Positions 33,286-46,042 are shown, numbered from the stretch's first letter. The stretch is DNA of 64,000 nt from Gnetum montanum (GCA_015680685.1 MNCI01004113.1:279396-343395); one strand, 5' to 3'. Translations and numbers: made by a program. The notes: generated from the letters alone by a model not told the origin.

Positions 33286-33876
33286 TGTCGCATCCCCATT
33301 CCCAAATGATTTTTTTGCCTAATGAAGATGGTGTCTCTTCATAACAAGTGTTATTGTCATCTTAATAAGACTTGAAAGTGTTGTTGTGATTAAGACCTAA
33401 AAGGGTGCATTGTAATAATGGATGTGTCTCTTAAGGTAACCTTTGGGGGGTTTGGACTAAGGCATTTTTACCCAGGGTTAGAGGTCGTGCTAGCATGCAA
33501 TGGTGAAGCCAATACAAGCAAGTCATGGAGTGACAGAGCTGATATAGGCAAGTCACGGGAAGCCGGGTGAAGCAGGATAGAAAGTAGACTAGCCATTCCT
33601 TCTAGCTAGGTTATAGGCCTAACCATGGTGGTATTGCTGGATAGATGTTAAAGGAAGAAAATCTGAGGGAACACTCTCAAAGCATGATCTGGATATGTAT
33701 TCCATATCAACAAAGCACTCTTTTCTTTCTTTTTCTACATTTTTCCTATTATTTTCTTTATACATAATGTTGAATATTGCATATATTTCACATTTGGTAT
33801 ATTTTTTTTGTATGCATAATGTCTAATATATAATATATTTGATGTTTGCCATGACATTTGGGGATGGGATGTCACA
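33286..33876 (+). repeat. TE-D 5' LTR
   Basis: About 591 bp, begins TGTCGCATCCCC and ends GGGATGTCACA; pairs with 38045-38648. Shared blocks include AAGGTAACCTTTGGGG and CATAATGTTGAATATTGCAT. Confidence 0.9.
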
Positions 33877-33878
33877 AT

Positions 33879-33889
33879 TGGTATCAAAG
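33879..33889 (+). other. TE-D primer binding site (initiator tRNA-Met)
   Basis: TGGTATCAAAG, two bases after the LTR, differs by one base from the common TGGTATCAGAG. Confidence 0.8.
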
Positions 33890-36485
33890 AAAACCACAAC
33901 CCAAGGGCTATTCAGAATCATGGTTTGACTACAACATGAACTTGATGATAAACCCTGAAGCCACAACACATGGAAAGCCATTGATCATCATCATATGTAA
34001 AATATATTTGTGATGCAAGTTAGAAGATACCTTTCCAGTGACTTCACAAACAATGGATCAGGCATTTAGATGCCAAAAACCAACAAAATTCTTTTATAGA
34101 TATCATTAATTGATGAAGATTGATCACACCTCATTAAGATTCATGAATTGCAAGAGATGTTGGTAAGAAAATGATACACTAGTCTAAGTAACTTTTACCC
34201 ATCTTAATACTAAAATTATTAATTTATTAGGGTCATTATTAAATTTCTTTCAAGAAAGTTAGTAACCATGACATGAATTGATGTTATTTTGTTGAAATTT
34301 ACTATCCAAGTAATCTAGAAGATTCCAAATTACCATATGTCAACCTAGAAATGTCAATTCAAAAAAATATCCTAGTTTGGCCTTTTCCATTCCTAAAAAT
34401 TAGCTTTATTTTTAACCCTAAATCTATGTCCAACTTGTAGTACTCGTCGAGATGATTCCAACAGTATAAATTTCGTCTCAAACAGACTTATAGTTTGGGA
34501 GATATCAATGTTTAAAGTTTCTTGTTATGATTACATTAAAATAATATTAAATTATTAAATTTATTAATTTATAATTTCAAAAAATAATCAAACTTTGAGG
34601 ATCAAGAATCAACCTAGAATCACCATTTACCCATAGTGAACCTTGTCATTGGCTGAACCACCATGTCAACCATTGAGGCAAGGTGGAATAAAATAAAAAT
34701 AAACATAAACACATAAAAAAAAAATTTGTTAGGGCCACAAGCCCTTAGGAGGATCATGATATGTATGACAACCATGGTCGACAGATATGAACTAGTCCTT
34801 TCGCCAGCCCCAAGGGCAAATAATTGGTTGTGTTGCCTACGTTGTATCGCGCCATGCCATCTGCTGCCACATTGCCTACCGATGTACCACACCATCTACC
34901 TGCATTGCCACAACACCTACCACATGCCATGCCACCTTCTTCCATACCACATTCTATGCATGCTACCCTCTACCACATCTTTGCTTCTCAAAGGCCTCAA
35001 AACCCTTACACTACACCATGGCCATTGCACCAAAAACCCTTACTATTGTTGTTGCCTCCAAGGTCATTTTCATTGCCCTACCCTCACATGCCCTACTACA
35101 CACCACCCATTACAAACCCTACTACTACCTATTATATTCTTGCTGCCACCCATCGCATGCCTTGGCGCGCACCTTTTTTGTTCGTCACCCAGATCTATAG
35201 AAATCCTCGCTGTGATTTTTTTGCCACCGCCATTAACTACATCACTGCTGCTCATCAATGTCATGGATCATCACCTCTAACACTACTAATAATCACCTCT
35301 ATAACCACTAATAACCACCTCCTGCATCATTGATAACCACCTCTTCGAACACTGCTAATAATCGCCTCTTCACCGAAAGTCACATGAACCCCAAAATAGG
35401 CCATGTTGGCCTAGAGGAGGGCCATGTGAACCTTGAAATAGTGCATCATCATGGTTGTTTCTACCATTCACAAAGAAATGGAAAGTTCTTTGTTATATGA
35501 CAAAAAATTTTGAATTTTCTATCAATTAACAAAAAAATTTGAAATTTCTATCAAAATTACCAAAAAATTCAAATTTTTGTCATTGAACTATTAGTTAGAA
35601 TTAGAAACTTGTGAAACTAGTTTTCAAAATTAGAATTTGGCATAGTGGTAGCAACAGAGATAAAAATTTCACAATTAAGTGCACACACATTGGAGTAGAG
35701 TTGGGATGGGTGACCTCTTAGAAAGTCTCATTTTTTTGCACCAAAGTCCTTAGACTCCAAAAGCCATAACTTTTGATTTTAGAAACCTTTTTCAATGAAC
35801 GAAGAGTCATTTCCTATAGATTTCAACCTTCTAAGCTCAATGGTGGAGTTAGATCCATCCTAGGGAACCTTAAATATTAGGTTTTATTCCTTTCCTGATA
35901 TAGTGCCTCAAGATCCTCAAAAGTTTAATTTTTGCATCACTCAAGCATACGATGTCCATTTTCAACATATGAATAGTCATTTCTAACATTTTTCACCCTT
36001 TTGAACTCAATGGTGAGGTTAAATTTATCATTTGAGCATCCTATAATTCAATGATATTATAAATTTGACCTTGTGAATTTTAAGATTTAGTACATAACCC
36101 CTACAGATAATCTTAAGATCACTATGGCATGTCATTAATTACACTACCAGAGTTAGTGTTCTTAAGGGTGGTAGAAAGGCTATTAAAAATTAGATAATAT
36201 AGTTACATATTACTAAAATTATATGATGTCATTAAATATTACTAAAATTGGATAATTAATTATAAAAATAGATCATATAGTTATTCAATTGATGTAGTTG
36301 ATTATTAGTCAATGTATTAGTTGGAAAGCTAGTTGAAGAAACAAAAAAATATTCAACCATTATGAAAAGGGTATATTAATCCATCCTACAATCAAAACAT
36401 AGGGCAAAATAACATGAAGACTCAAAATCTCATTTCAAAAAGGAATCTGATACTCTCAAAGAGAAATGATACAAACAAGAATCCA
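33890..36485 (+). other. TE-D 5' interior, no recognised gene
   Basis: Contains a CCA/CAT-rich low-complexity tract (34840-35340) that opens frames on both strands (up to 184 codons at 34726-35280), rich in Cys, His and Pro and without family features. An inverted repeat lies at 35498-35582. No gag motif is seen. Confidence 0.5.
35498..35582. repeat. Imperfect inverted repeat in TE-D
   Basis: ATGACAAAAAATTTTGAATT at the left and AAATTTTTGTCAT at the right can pair, with a further AAAAAAATTTGAAATTTC unit between them. Confidence 0.55.
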
Positions 36486-37600
36486 AGAATGAGAATGAAA
36501 GTTGCAACATACAACATGCTTGCAAGATCACTAGTGAGTGAGAAAAAATTTCCACTATGTCCATCATGGGCCATGGATTAGCATGAATATCGATATCTAC
36601 GCATATTAGCAAAATTAAAATATTTGGATGTTGATGTCTTGTGGTTACAAGAAGTCTTACCATGGGAATTCGTATATCAATTCCAACCAAATTTGGAAAA
36701 GGTGGGATATAGAGGTATTTATAAGAAAAATGGTTCTTATGGAAGTTCCTCTTTTGAGCCGTATAGATTAGCATACTGTAGAAATTACAACATGGATGGT
36801 TGTGTGATATTTTATAAAGAAATGAAGTTTCAATTGCTACAAAGATTTGAATGACATTTAGAAAATACAATTTTTGAAATTCCAGAACTTTAAGTGATGG
36901 AAAAGAAGGAACAATTAAGATTTTGGAAAAATCACATAACCTTGGTAGTGATTCTAAAAGTTCATCTATCAGGAAAATGTGTATGTGTGGTTAACACACA
37001 TTTAATGGCCAAACCAACATGTTTAGATGTCAAACTATGTCAAGGAGCATATTTGATTAAGCAAATAGAAGTAAGTTTGAAGAATAAGTTATTACTAAGT
37101 TATACCAATCAAGTTCCATTTATTCTTTGTGGAGACTTCAATGCAAAATTTGGAAGTAGTGTTTATCAATTCTTAAAATATGGATATGTAAAGAAATCTT
37201 TGGAAGATGAACCTAACTTGAAAAAGATGTTTCTATTAATTTAGTTTGAAATTTCATTAGCCAGTGCATATTTTGCTTACTTTGAATCTTCAGTCAATAA
37301 ATCAGATTCTAGAATTTTGGAACAAATGATGTTGATGGATCGCACTCATTAAGAACCATAGTTTACAAATTACTTTGCAATGATTAATGAATATGGGTCA
37401 ACAACATTCTTCATTGAAACTTTGGATTATATTTGGTACAATGTCTAATTCTTTCAAGTTACCAAGTTACTAGAGTTGATTGCTAAAGAAGAAGTTGAGA
37501 AGAATCAATATCAATCCTTTCCATCTCGAACAAGACCATCTTATCATATACCACTTATGGTAGAATTACAGTTACTCCCATTAGTTCATAAGGTTGATCA
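36486..37600 (+). pseudogene. Captured CCR4-type deadenylase/nuclease domain (pseudogene)
   Basis: The endonuclease/exonuclease/phosphatase fold of the CCR4/CNOT6 family, which removes mRNA poly(A) tails. Motifs in order: VATYNMLARSLVSEKKFPLC (36501-36560), VDVLWLQEV near 36627-36653 (metal-binding Glu), DGCVIFYKEMKF near 36797, VCVVNTHLM near 36980, VPFILCGDFNAKFGSS near 37112-37160 (Asp and Asn kept), FIETLDYIWYNV near 37405-37440, and PSRTRPSYHIPLMVEL near 37518-37570, where the family has Ser-Asp-His and this copy has Ser-Tyr-His. All are in one frame over 1.1 kb without an intron or frameshift, so the source was probably a spliced mRNA. The leucine-rich repeats of some family members are absent. 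About seven stops break it. Confidence 0.85.
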
Positions 37601-38031
37601 AGATCAAGAAGTATCTCACTCTTACTTTTATTTTATTGATCTTATTATTTTATTTCATAGTGCAATTTATATTTCAATTAGATAAGTAAAATATCTATGA
37701 TAATAAATATTGGGGATAAAGAATTTTCCTTATCATCACATAGGTAACCAAATCCAAGTTGCACTTTGTGTGTTCCTAGTTAGGATTGGTGATTGGTGGT
37801 TGATAAATCTTTAATTCACCTTTTTTCATTATCTTAGAAAATAAAGTATCAAGAAAGTAATATTTAATTTTCCATATAATCTTTCTCAGATATATCTTAT
37901 TTGTAGACTAAGTAAGAAACAACTTCAATTTCAAAGAAGAAATCAAATTATTAAAGCACAAGATCATGAAAGAAAGCATTGGAACTAGAAAAAGATAGAG
38001 AACATGGAGTCATTCTGGACAAACGAAACCT
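37601..38031 (+). other. TE-D 3' interior
   Basis: The captured frame drifts into non-homologous sequence (YFYFIDLIILFH) and stops at 37685. The rest up to the purine tract is non-coding and may include the 3' UTR of the captured transcript. Confidence 0.45.
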
Positions 38032-38043
38032 AAGGGGGGTAGA
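38032..38043 (+). other. TE-D polypurine tract
   Basis: AAGGGGGGTAGA directly before the 3' LTR. Confidence 0.75.
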
Positions 38044-38044
38044 T

Positions 38045-38648
38045 TGTTACATCCTCATTTTCAAATGATGTTGTTACCTAATAAAGATGGTGCCTTTTCA
38101 TAACAAGTGTTATTATTATCTTAATAAGACCCAAAATGGTAGTTGTGATTAAGACTTGAAAGGGTGCATTGTAATAGTGGACATGTCTCTTAAGGTAACC
38201 TTTGGGGATTTGGCCTAAGGCATTTATACCCAGGGTTAGAGATCATGCTAGCATGGAATGGTAGAGCCAGTATAGGCAATTCATGGAGTGGTGAAGCTAG
38301 TACAGGCAAGTCACGGGAAGTCGGGTGAAGCAAGATAGGAAGTGGACTAGCCATCACTTCTGGCTAGGTTATACACCTAACCATAGTGGTAGTGCTGGAT
38401 TGCCTCTAAGGGATAGATGCCAAAGGAAGAAAACCCCAAGGAACACTCTCAGAGCATGATTTGGATACACTATTCTATATCAACAAAGTATTCTTTTCTT
38501 TCCTTTCTACATTTTTCCTATTATTTTCTTTATACATAATGTTGAATATTGCATATATTTCGCATTTGGTATATTTTCTTTGCATTTGTAATGTCTAATA
38601 TATTGTATATTTGATGTTTGCCATGACAATCGGGGACAAGATGTCACA
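38045..38648 (+). repeat. TE-D 3' LTR
   Basis: About 604 bp, begins TGTTACATCCTC and ends GATGTCACA, followed by the duplication CATGG. It differs from the 5' LTR by roughly one base in eight by eye. Confidence 0.9.
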
Positions 38649-38653
38649 CATGG

Positions 38654-38754
38654 GTTCAATTCTGATAGACAATGTTGAGTTATAGAGTTCTAACTAGACT
38701 ATATATCTTTGGGTGTATCTATATTACAATTATTTTGAGGTTCTAAAACTTCCC
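38654..38754 (+). repeat. SINE, 3' half, split by TE-D
   Basis: Continues 33231-33285 with box B GGTTCAATTCTGATAG and the family tail (ACTATATATCTTTGGG, ending GAGGTTCTAAAACTTCCC). It is followed by the second copy of the SINE target duplication at 38755-38774. Confidence 0.85.
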
Positions 38755-38774
38755 TCAAACTTGGACTCATCAAA

Positions 38775-40747
38775 TTCTACTATTTTATTTCACCTTGTAA
38801 TTTAGGTTGGATTTTTTAATAAAGCATTTGCACACTCATTTTTGCAAAAAATTAAACCAATTAAAAAGAGTGTATTTGAACACTTATTTTTAAACTTATG
38901 CATCTTCATTGAAGCCTTTTCAAGTCTAGTCATACATAGTAATAAGGTTTTTTTTATATTCTAAGTCTAATTTCATGAACTAATTCCTAAAACAAATGTT
39001 TTTTTTCATATTAAATACATATAAATCTACATCCTTCTTTCTTTTAAGGATCCTTTTGTTATTTCATTGTTATGTTATAATTTGAACATATTTTTTCTTC
39101 ATATAAAAGATATAATCCTTAATAGAAATTAATATAGTCTTGTAATTTTTGAATTTTCTAAAATAATTGTTACGTGTTCATAGGTGAAAGATTCTAAAAT
39201 GAAATATCATTATCACTAAGAGATACATAATATTATATTTTTAAAATTTAATAAATTAATTAATAAATGATATAGCTAGATAAGAAATACCATCTCAAAC
39301 TGAAAATAGTGGCAAGACACTATAACAAATTAATTGATCTTATTGGTAAATAGAACTACAAAAAATAAAATAGTGTTGTAAAAAAACATGAAAAAGAATA
39401 AGGAAATAGAGTAATAAACAATGTCTACAATTATGTTAGTATGTTCAACATATTCATATTAACTGATTTAATGAATATGAAAATTCAAGTTATCATAATA
39501 GTTATAGCTTATCATTAGATAGGGATTGTAGCCAACAAGCTATCAAATATGGTTTCCACAATATCCAAACATCCTAACCACATAATTTCATAATAAGTAT
39601 ATGATTTCTTATGTTTTTCTCACTCTTTAATGTCAATTGAATATGTAATAAAGAATTTTCCTTTTCATTTCTAATAATAATAAGAATCCATTTTTTTAAA
39701 TAAAATATCAATATGATATTGTAAAGGTTAACATGGTAACATTGAAAAAGCTATTTAGGTACCTAATGCTAACCTAATATCCTCCCAAGTATAAATGCAG
39801 TAACAAACATATGAATATATTAAATGTCACGATAAAAAGAAAAATATTAAATTTGATATTGTGAATCCTTTCTCATGATTACTTTATGGTTAAATATTTA
39901 TTTGATTAGTAAATTACCATTATATGTGACAATCTTCTTCTATCACAATAATAATGGGGCTACATAAGTAGTAGCCATGGATTAGTGGAATTGGTAACAA
40001 CAAAATATTTTTGATAAAAATATAATAAATAAGGTTTTATTATGATGCTACAGTAGATTTCTTCACTATAAATTATTAAAAGATAAAATTATTATGAGAA
40101 ATTCTCTTTTTAGTTGCTAATACATTTTAGTTATGTAAAAACTTTAAAATTATGGAATAGAGATTGTAGATGTGAAAATGAAATATTAAAATTAAAGCTT
40201 ATCAATTTTTGAATTTTTAGAATTGCATACAAAAACATAATAAAATAGTAATATCAAGTAGAATTCATGGTAAATATAATTCTATGCACTTGAATTGCAA
40301 TATAATTATTCGTTTTCTAGTTATAAACTCCAATGTAAACCATCATTATTTGCTTACTCAAGGGTAAAATTAGAACCAAAGGTTCTTGTTTTCAAAATTT
40401 ATTATTCTAAAATAGGTACATAGAAATACTAGATGAATGACTAAAAATTATAACACAAGAACTGAAAAATTGATTCTTTGTGTGCAAATAGTGAATGTAT
40501 GTTTTGACTACAAAATAAAAACTTAAATCGGATGGCAAAGAACTAAATAAAAATTAATGCTCCCTTGAAACTAACATGTTACATAGACAATGTTTATGCA
40601 ACTCACAAATTCTTTTGATCAAATAAAAACAAAATTTAATATTTGTTATAAGCCTTAATAATCAAATAATGTCAAATAGAATGCTAAATCAATTTTCAAA
40701 ATACCATTGATAAAACAAAATATGGCTAGAAAATAAAAATTATAATT
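38775..40747. other. Intergenic AT-rich DNA
   Basis: About 2 kb with no coding frame above 60 codons, no recognised element ends and no RNA gene. I see nothing else in it. Confidence 0.6.
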
Positions 40748-40915
40748 TTTTTGGGTGGGAGGTGTCAAAACACCAAAATAATTATAATATAGGTACACCC
40801 TAAGATATATAGTCCAATTAGAACATTATAATTTATCATTACTTACTAGAATTAAACCCATTACTTGGAGATTTTAAATCAAAAGTCTTATCACTAGGCT
40901 AATACCTCATTATTT
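40748..40915 (-). repeat. tRNA-derived SINE copy (minus strand)
   Basis: On - it reads GGTATTAGCCTAGTGATAAG, then AATGGGTTTAATTCTAGT and a tail with CTTAGGGTGTACCTATATTA, matching the 33231/38654 copy throughout. Confidence 0.75.
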
Positions 40916-41090
40916 TTAAAATTAAAATTGACATTTAACATTGTAAAAGATGCTTACAGCTATTGGTGTTAATATCATCCATGTGGTACATGGATCCAAG
41001 GACTGGGTGATTAATGTTAGAGATTGTTGATGCTTAGTTCATATTGTTTAGATATGATATTTTTTATTTTATTCTTTAGGCCTAAGTTGA

Positions 41091-41666
41091 TGTGACATCC
41101 TATTCCCAGATGTCATGACAACCATCAAATATACATTATATTAGACATTATGCGTAAGAAAACAATATACCAAACATCAAATATATGTAACATTTGACAT
41201 TATGTGTAAAGGAAATAGTAGAGAAAGTACAGAAAGAAAAAGAAAAGAATGCTTTATTGATATGGAATCATGTATTTGGATCATGCTTTGAGAATCTTCC
41301 TTGGGGATTTCTTCCTTTGGCATCTATCCCTTAGAGGCAATCCAGCACTATCACCATGGTTAGGCTTATAACCCAACTAGAAAGGATGGCCAATCCACTT
41401 CCTATTCTTCTTTACCCAACTCCTGTGACTTGCATGTACTAGCTCTACCACTCCATGCCTAGCATGACCTCTAAGCCTAGGTATAAATGCCTTAGGTCAA
41501 GCCCCCAAAAGGTTACGTCAAGAGACATGTTTGTTATTACAATGTGCCCTTTTGGGTCTCAATTATAACTACCCTTTTGGGTCTTGTTACAATAATGATA
41601 ACACTTGTTATGAAGAGACACCATCTTCATTATGCAACAACATCATTTGGGAATGGAGACATGACA
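41091..41666 (-). repeat. Solo LTR of the TE-D family
   Basis: Begins TGTGACATCC and ends GACATGACA on +; read on - it aligns along its whole length with the TE-D LTR. No interior follows on either side, so it is a solo LTR from recombination. Flanks GTTGA (41086-41090) and TTTGA (41667-41671) agree at four of five bases. It probably lies within the 5' LTR of TE-E. Confidence 0.82.
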
Positions 41667-41689
41667 TTTGAACTCATGACTTGTTATCA

Positions 41690-42190
41690 TGGGCCTTGCT
41701 TTTTCTTAAAAATTCATCTTTGCTAAGATGTTAAAAAATAATAAAGTATTAAGTGCTATCAATTAGGAGAAAAAATTATGATTAGCATGGGATCAATCCT
41801 ATAAAATTTAAACCATCCAATATTACATTTCTTATTTTTGATTAGTCAAACCATAAGTTTTAGATTCACGCATAGCAATTTTGCTAATCAATGGCAACCA
41901 TTTCATGAAATCCATTCTTGGTCTACTCCATGATACTTAAGTAGCATGATCTACAATGTTTTTGTCCTTGAATTTCTTATGTTTAGACCTTTTTATTCTT
42001 ACTACATGGAATGATGGTCTCTTTGCTAATTTCACAAGAATCTCTTTCAAGATTTGATCCACTGATGGTTCAAAGATTTGATATTCTTCTCTTGTATTTA
42101 GAACCTCATTTTCTCCCTTATGTCACTAATTTATGAGTATTAGAATATTTAATGAAGGGCTTGTTGATTTCATGCTTGTGATTGTAGTTT
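41690..42190 (+). repeat. TE-E 5' LTR portion
   Basis: Aligns with 61980-62490: shared blocks are ACATTTCTTATTTT (41826 and 62109), AAAGATTTGATATTCTTCTC (42071 and 62383) and ATTTCTTATGTTT. The left end is obscured by the solo LTR at 41091-41666. Confidence 0.62.
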
Positions 42191-42439
42191 TTTTGATCAA
42201 ATAGGTTATGTTGGATTTTTAATTAATAATTCCTTCAACATCAAAAACTATCATGTTATTCCCAAACCTTTACAACATATCAATTTTTTAATCTTACATA
42301 TTTCACTAGCAATGTATGTTAATGTGGAATGTTTAAAAATCTTACTAGGTATTTCTAATGATTATTTTCATCCTTATAATACTAGGTAACATTCAGGAAA
42401 AACTTGCTTATAATTTTTAGTCTTATATGATGATAACTC

Positions 42440-43800
42440 ACAAAGTTAACATAACAACAAGATCTCTATTATGATCCTCAATATTCCTTATGAAAAGGAT
42501 GAAGTTTATTCATATGAACAAGTTATGGTGAGCAAGCCCAAGCTACATAATACTCGCTATGAGAGACTTAGCAATAGTATAAACCTCACTTAGTAAAAAT
42601 ATAAAAATAATACTTCTCTAAATAAGAAAATTTCTAATAATCAAATGGGATCATCACCAACAACTATTCCACAACAATCCAATGTGTATTTTATACCTAA
42701 AAAACTCATCTCAATAAGAGGCTAAAGATGAACATAAACTCTATGATAGAGTTGAAGACTTAATGAAGATGAAGGTCAACATTTCAATATATAACATTTT
42801 AAACTTTATGGAAATGAAGGATGTAATTCAAAAGATAGACAACATATTCCAAAATAATAATTGAAGATATTCACAAATCAAATAATTTCATTTCACTGAT
42901 AGGTTTAATGCCTTGTCTATACAAAATATGAATAAAATTAGATCAGGCACCTCTTTTAATAAATTACTGTGGTAAACATGTAAATGTTTGGATAGATGTT
43001 GAATATTTCTAGAAGAGATAAATTGCATAATATAGACATTAGAGAAAAACTTGGAGTAACTTCTATTTTAGATAAGCTATAAGAATGGCAACTTATATAG
43101 TTTAAACATGTGTAGAAAAGATCAAACAATGAGCCTATAACAAAGGTTGCTACATCATTGTTCCAAGAAAGACATCAAAAGAAAAACCAAAAAGAACATG
43201 GAAAAAAATGAAATATGATTTGAAGAAAATACAAATAAAAAAATATTTAGCTCATTGTAGAGGTAAATGATAAAAACAAATTCATGTTTCCAAGCCCATT
43301 CTATTAGGACAATGCTAGGATGATGATTAATCATTCTAGGAAAAAATGGAAATAATTGTCTAATGGATTTGAGCATAATTATGAGTGTCATGTCATTAGA
43401 ATTATGTAGAATTCTACACGCACCAATGCTACTATAAACAAGAAGTGTCATTCACTTAGATGATCCAACGTGCTTGGGATAGGTTCTTTAAAACAAATAA
43501 AGGTGCAACTTAAATAATATCTTAGCTTTACATGCTACACACATATTTTAGTGATAGATATGTAATCCACTTATGGTGTTCTTTTATCATGAAATTTTGG
43601 AGCCAATTTTGAAGACTTTTCTATATCAAAATTCTCAAAATTACTAATTCTTATCAAAGAAAATTGAGTATGCCATTGTACCAAGAGAACCTTTCAATAA
43701 ACATTTGGTTATAAGTTTTAATCATTAACCTTTTCATCAGAGTTATTAAAGTTAACATAGTAGATTATGTTATGAATGAAAACTTAACAAATATTTTAAA
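42440..43800 (+). pseudogene. gag: TE-E gag remains and gag-PR linker
   Basis: Heavily decayed. The clearest piece reads LYDRVEDLMKMKVNISIYNI near 42745-42800, the same linker that precedes protease in TE-A. No intact capsid or protease motif could be confirmed. Confidence 0.45.
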
Positions 43801-44042
43801 GGTAAATCCCTATATCCACATAAAATCTACATAATATTATCAAACTTTTAGCAAAATTGAAGAAAACCATAAAAATACCCTACCTTACCACCAACACAAT
43901 GGAAAAACTTGCCTTTTTGGTGATTCTCCATCATTAGGAAAAGGTAAAGATATAAATGAGATTCTAGCAATTGAAAATCTAAGAGATGAGAAAATCTATG
44001 ATGATGATCACTACTACATCAACTAAAGAGATAATATTTTGG

Positions 44043-44428
44043 ATTATACTAATTTAAATACTTGGATATTAAGAGTAGATGCTACTTCTTCTAGGAAAGA
44101 ATGTAAAGTAAAATTTATAATTATACCACCTAGCGAAGCTTCAATATGAGCAAGTAATAATTTTACTAGACATATGAAAAATAACATGGTTGATCATAAA
44201 GCACTTATCCATGGGATTAAACTAGCCCAATATTATGATTTATCTAAACTCAAAATTTATAGTAATTCCCAATGTATAGAAAAAGAAATTAATGGAATAT
44301 CAAATGACAAAGATTTAACTATGAACACTTGTAAAGCTTATATTATTAAATGTTTTAAGAAATTCAATAATATATCTATACAACATGTTTCAAGAGAAGA
44401 AAATTATATTCACGATGCATTAGCTTAA
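44043..44428 (+). pseudogene. TE-E archaeal-type RNase H, upstream of RT
   Basis: Blocks NTWILRVDATSSRKECKVKF near 44058, MVDHKALIHGIKLAQ near 44189-44235 (the family Glu position is altered to His), KLKIYSNSQCIEKEI near 44250-44295 (family Asp now Asn) and ISIQHVSREENYIHDALA near 44375-44428 (last Asp kept). It is the same domain as in TE-A and again lies before RT. Several catalytic acids are lost. A TGA lies near 44147 and TAA ends the frame. Confidence 0.75.
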
Positions 44429-45109
44429 ATGACAACTATCTTAGACATTCCATTTTGATATAAATCTTGGGATTTTGAAATTATTATGAAAAAAATTATA
44501 TCCTTTTTTATTCTAGATAATATACTTTCTTTCTAATTTTTTAATGATGACCATCAAAATTTCTTATTATTTTAATCTTTTCAAAGTAACTATTATGATG
44601 AATGTCTTAATATTTTTCAAATTAATAAAGAAGATATATCAAAGGATATTATTTTTCCAAATGAAGTGTATCTAGAAATAGCAACTTGAGAAGCTTTATT
44701 TAATGATATACATATCAAAACTAATAAAGTATTCAAAAAAGCTAATTGCTAAACATTAGTTAAGATGAAATCATTTAGATTCAAAAGAAATAATAACAAC
44801 ATCGTAATAAAATAGATGTTCATTTACATGCAAATGAAAATACAAATTTGATTAATTTATTACATGAATGTAATGACATCTTAGCATGAACTTATGAAGA
44901 GCTTAAAATATTTGATCCCCTTTTGATAATTGATACTATACCTTGCAAACCTAAAACAAAGTCATTTAGATCAAAACTTTAACCTATTAATCTTAGGATA
45001 GAACCTTTAATGAATAAAAATTCATAAAATATTATAATCTAAAATCATTTATCCCATGAGACATTCTAAATGAATATCACATTTGGTATGAGTTAGGAAA
45101 TAAACAAGC

Positions 45110-46042
45110 GAGTCATGATTATATATCAATTTTTGTGATCCAAATATCCTTTGTATTAAAGAAAGCTATCCACTTCTCCTTATGGAAAAATTATTACAAA
45201 TCATGAATCATGCACAAATGTACTCATTTTTAGATGGATATTCAAGATATAATAAAATTTTAGTTGATAAGAAAGACCAATATAATATTTCCTTTACAAA
45301 AAAATGGAAACCTTCAACCAAAATGCCCTTTGGTCTTATAAATGCTAGTTGAACCTTTTATAGGGCTATGGATAAATTCTTTAAAGGATTTGTTAAAAAA
45401 TGAATTATTATTTATTTATATGCAATCATTCTAAATTAATACATCATTTTTCAAAGAGAGAAACCTATATCTTTCATGGTTGTACCTTTAAAAGAGGTTA
45501 ATTTAAGATACTCACCCATAGAAAAACAATTATATGGTATTATTCAAATCTTAAAAAAAGTTCCATTACTACTTGCTAAATTCTGAATTTTTGATTATCA
45601 TTTCTGATTTGGCTACAATTAGGTTAGCTAAATTATAAGATCCTAATGAAATACATGCTAAGTAGATCATAAAACTCTAAGAATATGATATTCAATGAAA
45701 AGTAGCTAACCTAGTAAGAGGGATAGGTCTTACTAATTTAATAGCTAAAGATTCAACTTTATAAACTCATGATATCTAAAAAATAAAGAGTTAATACACC
45801 TTCATATGCTATCCATTGAAGAGTAAAATAATGTCTCATTTTCTCCTAACCGATTACAAAATTTCTGATACCAAGATATCAAGTTTTATCTATATTTTCA
45901 TCATTCTTATTTAGACCTACGTAGAGATAAGAAAAAAATGTTTACTATTAAAATGTTCTAAATTCATATTAATTAATGAAGAATAATTTGAAATTTTTTT
46001 AAAGGAATCTATCTTAAATGCTTGGATCAAAATCAAGCTAAT
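45110..46042 (+). pseudogene. TE-E RT and RNase H fragments
   Basis: RT blocks MYSFLDGYSRYNKILVDKKD near 45220-45280, MPFGLINAS near 45325 and a YxDD region that reads IYLYAIILN near 45413, with both Asp lost. A gRNase H piece, NLRYSPIEKQLYGIIQILKK, lies near 45500-45560. The segment between RT core and RNase H is shortened. The frame is then cut by TE-F at 46043. Confidence 0.72.

Larger units (their letters stand above)
33286..38648 (+). mobile_element. TE-D: non-autonomous LTR retrotransposon carrying a captured CCR4-type gene
   Basis: LTRs 33286-33876 and 38045-38648 start TGT and end ACA, and are flanked by exact CATGG duplications (33281-33285 and 38649-38653). A tRNA-Met primer site and a purine tract fix the + orientation. 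The 4.2 kb interior lacks any readable gag, protease, RT or integrase. Instead it contains an intronless copy of a CCR4-family nuclease domain (36486-37600), in the same strand sense as the element. A solo LTR of this family is at 41091-41666, so the family has several members. Confidence 0.9.

Noticed and set aside
34726-35333. Overlapping open frames of 184 and 169 codons in TE-D
   Set aside because: They lie in a CCA/CAT-rich low-complexity tract, open on several frames and both strands, and show no domain.
36430-36870. 146-codon frame on the minus strand
   Set aside because: It is the complement of the CCR4-type pseudogene, whose + frame matches a known family.
41667-41720. A second SINE next to the TE-D family solo LTR
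   Set aside because: The minus strand shows a weak box-B-like GAGTTCAAATG, but the stretch aligns better with the TE-E LTR.
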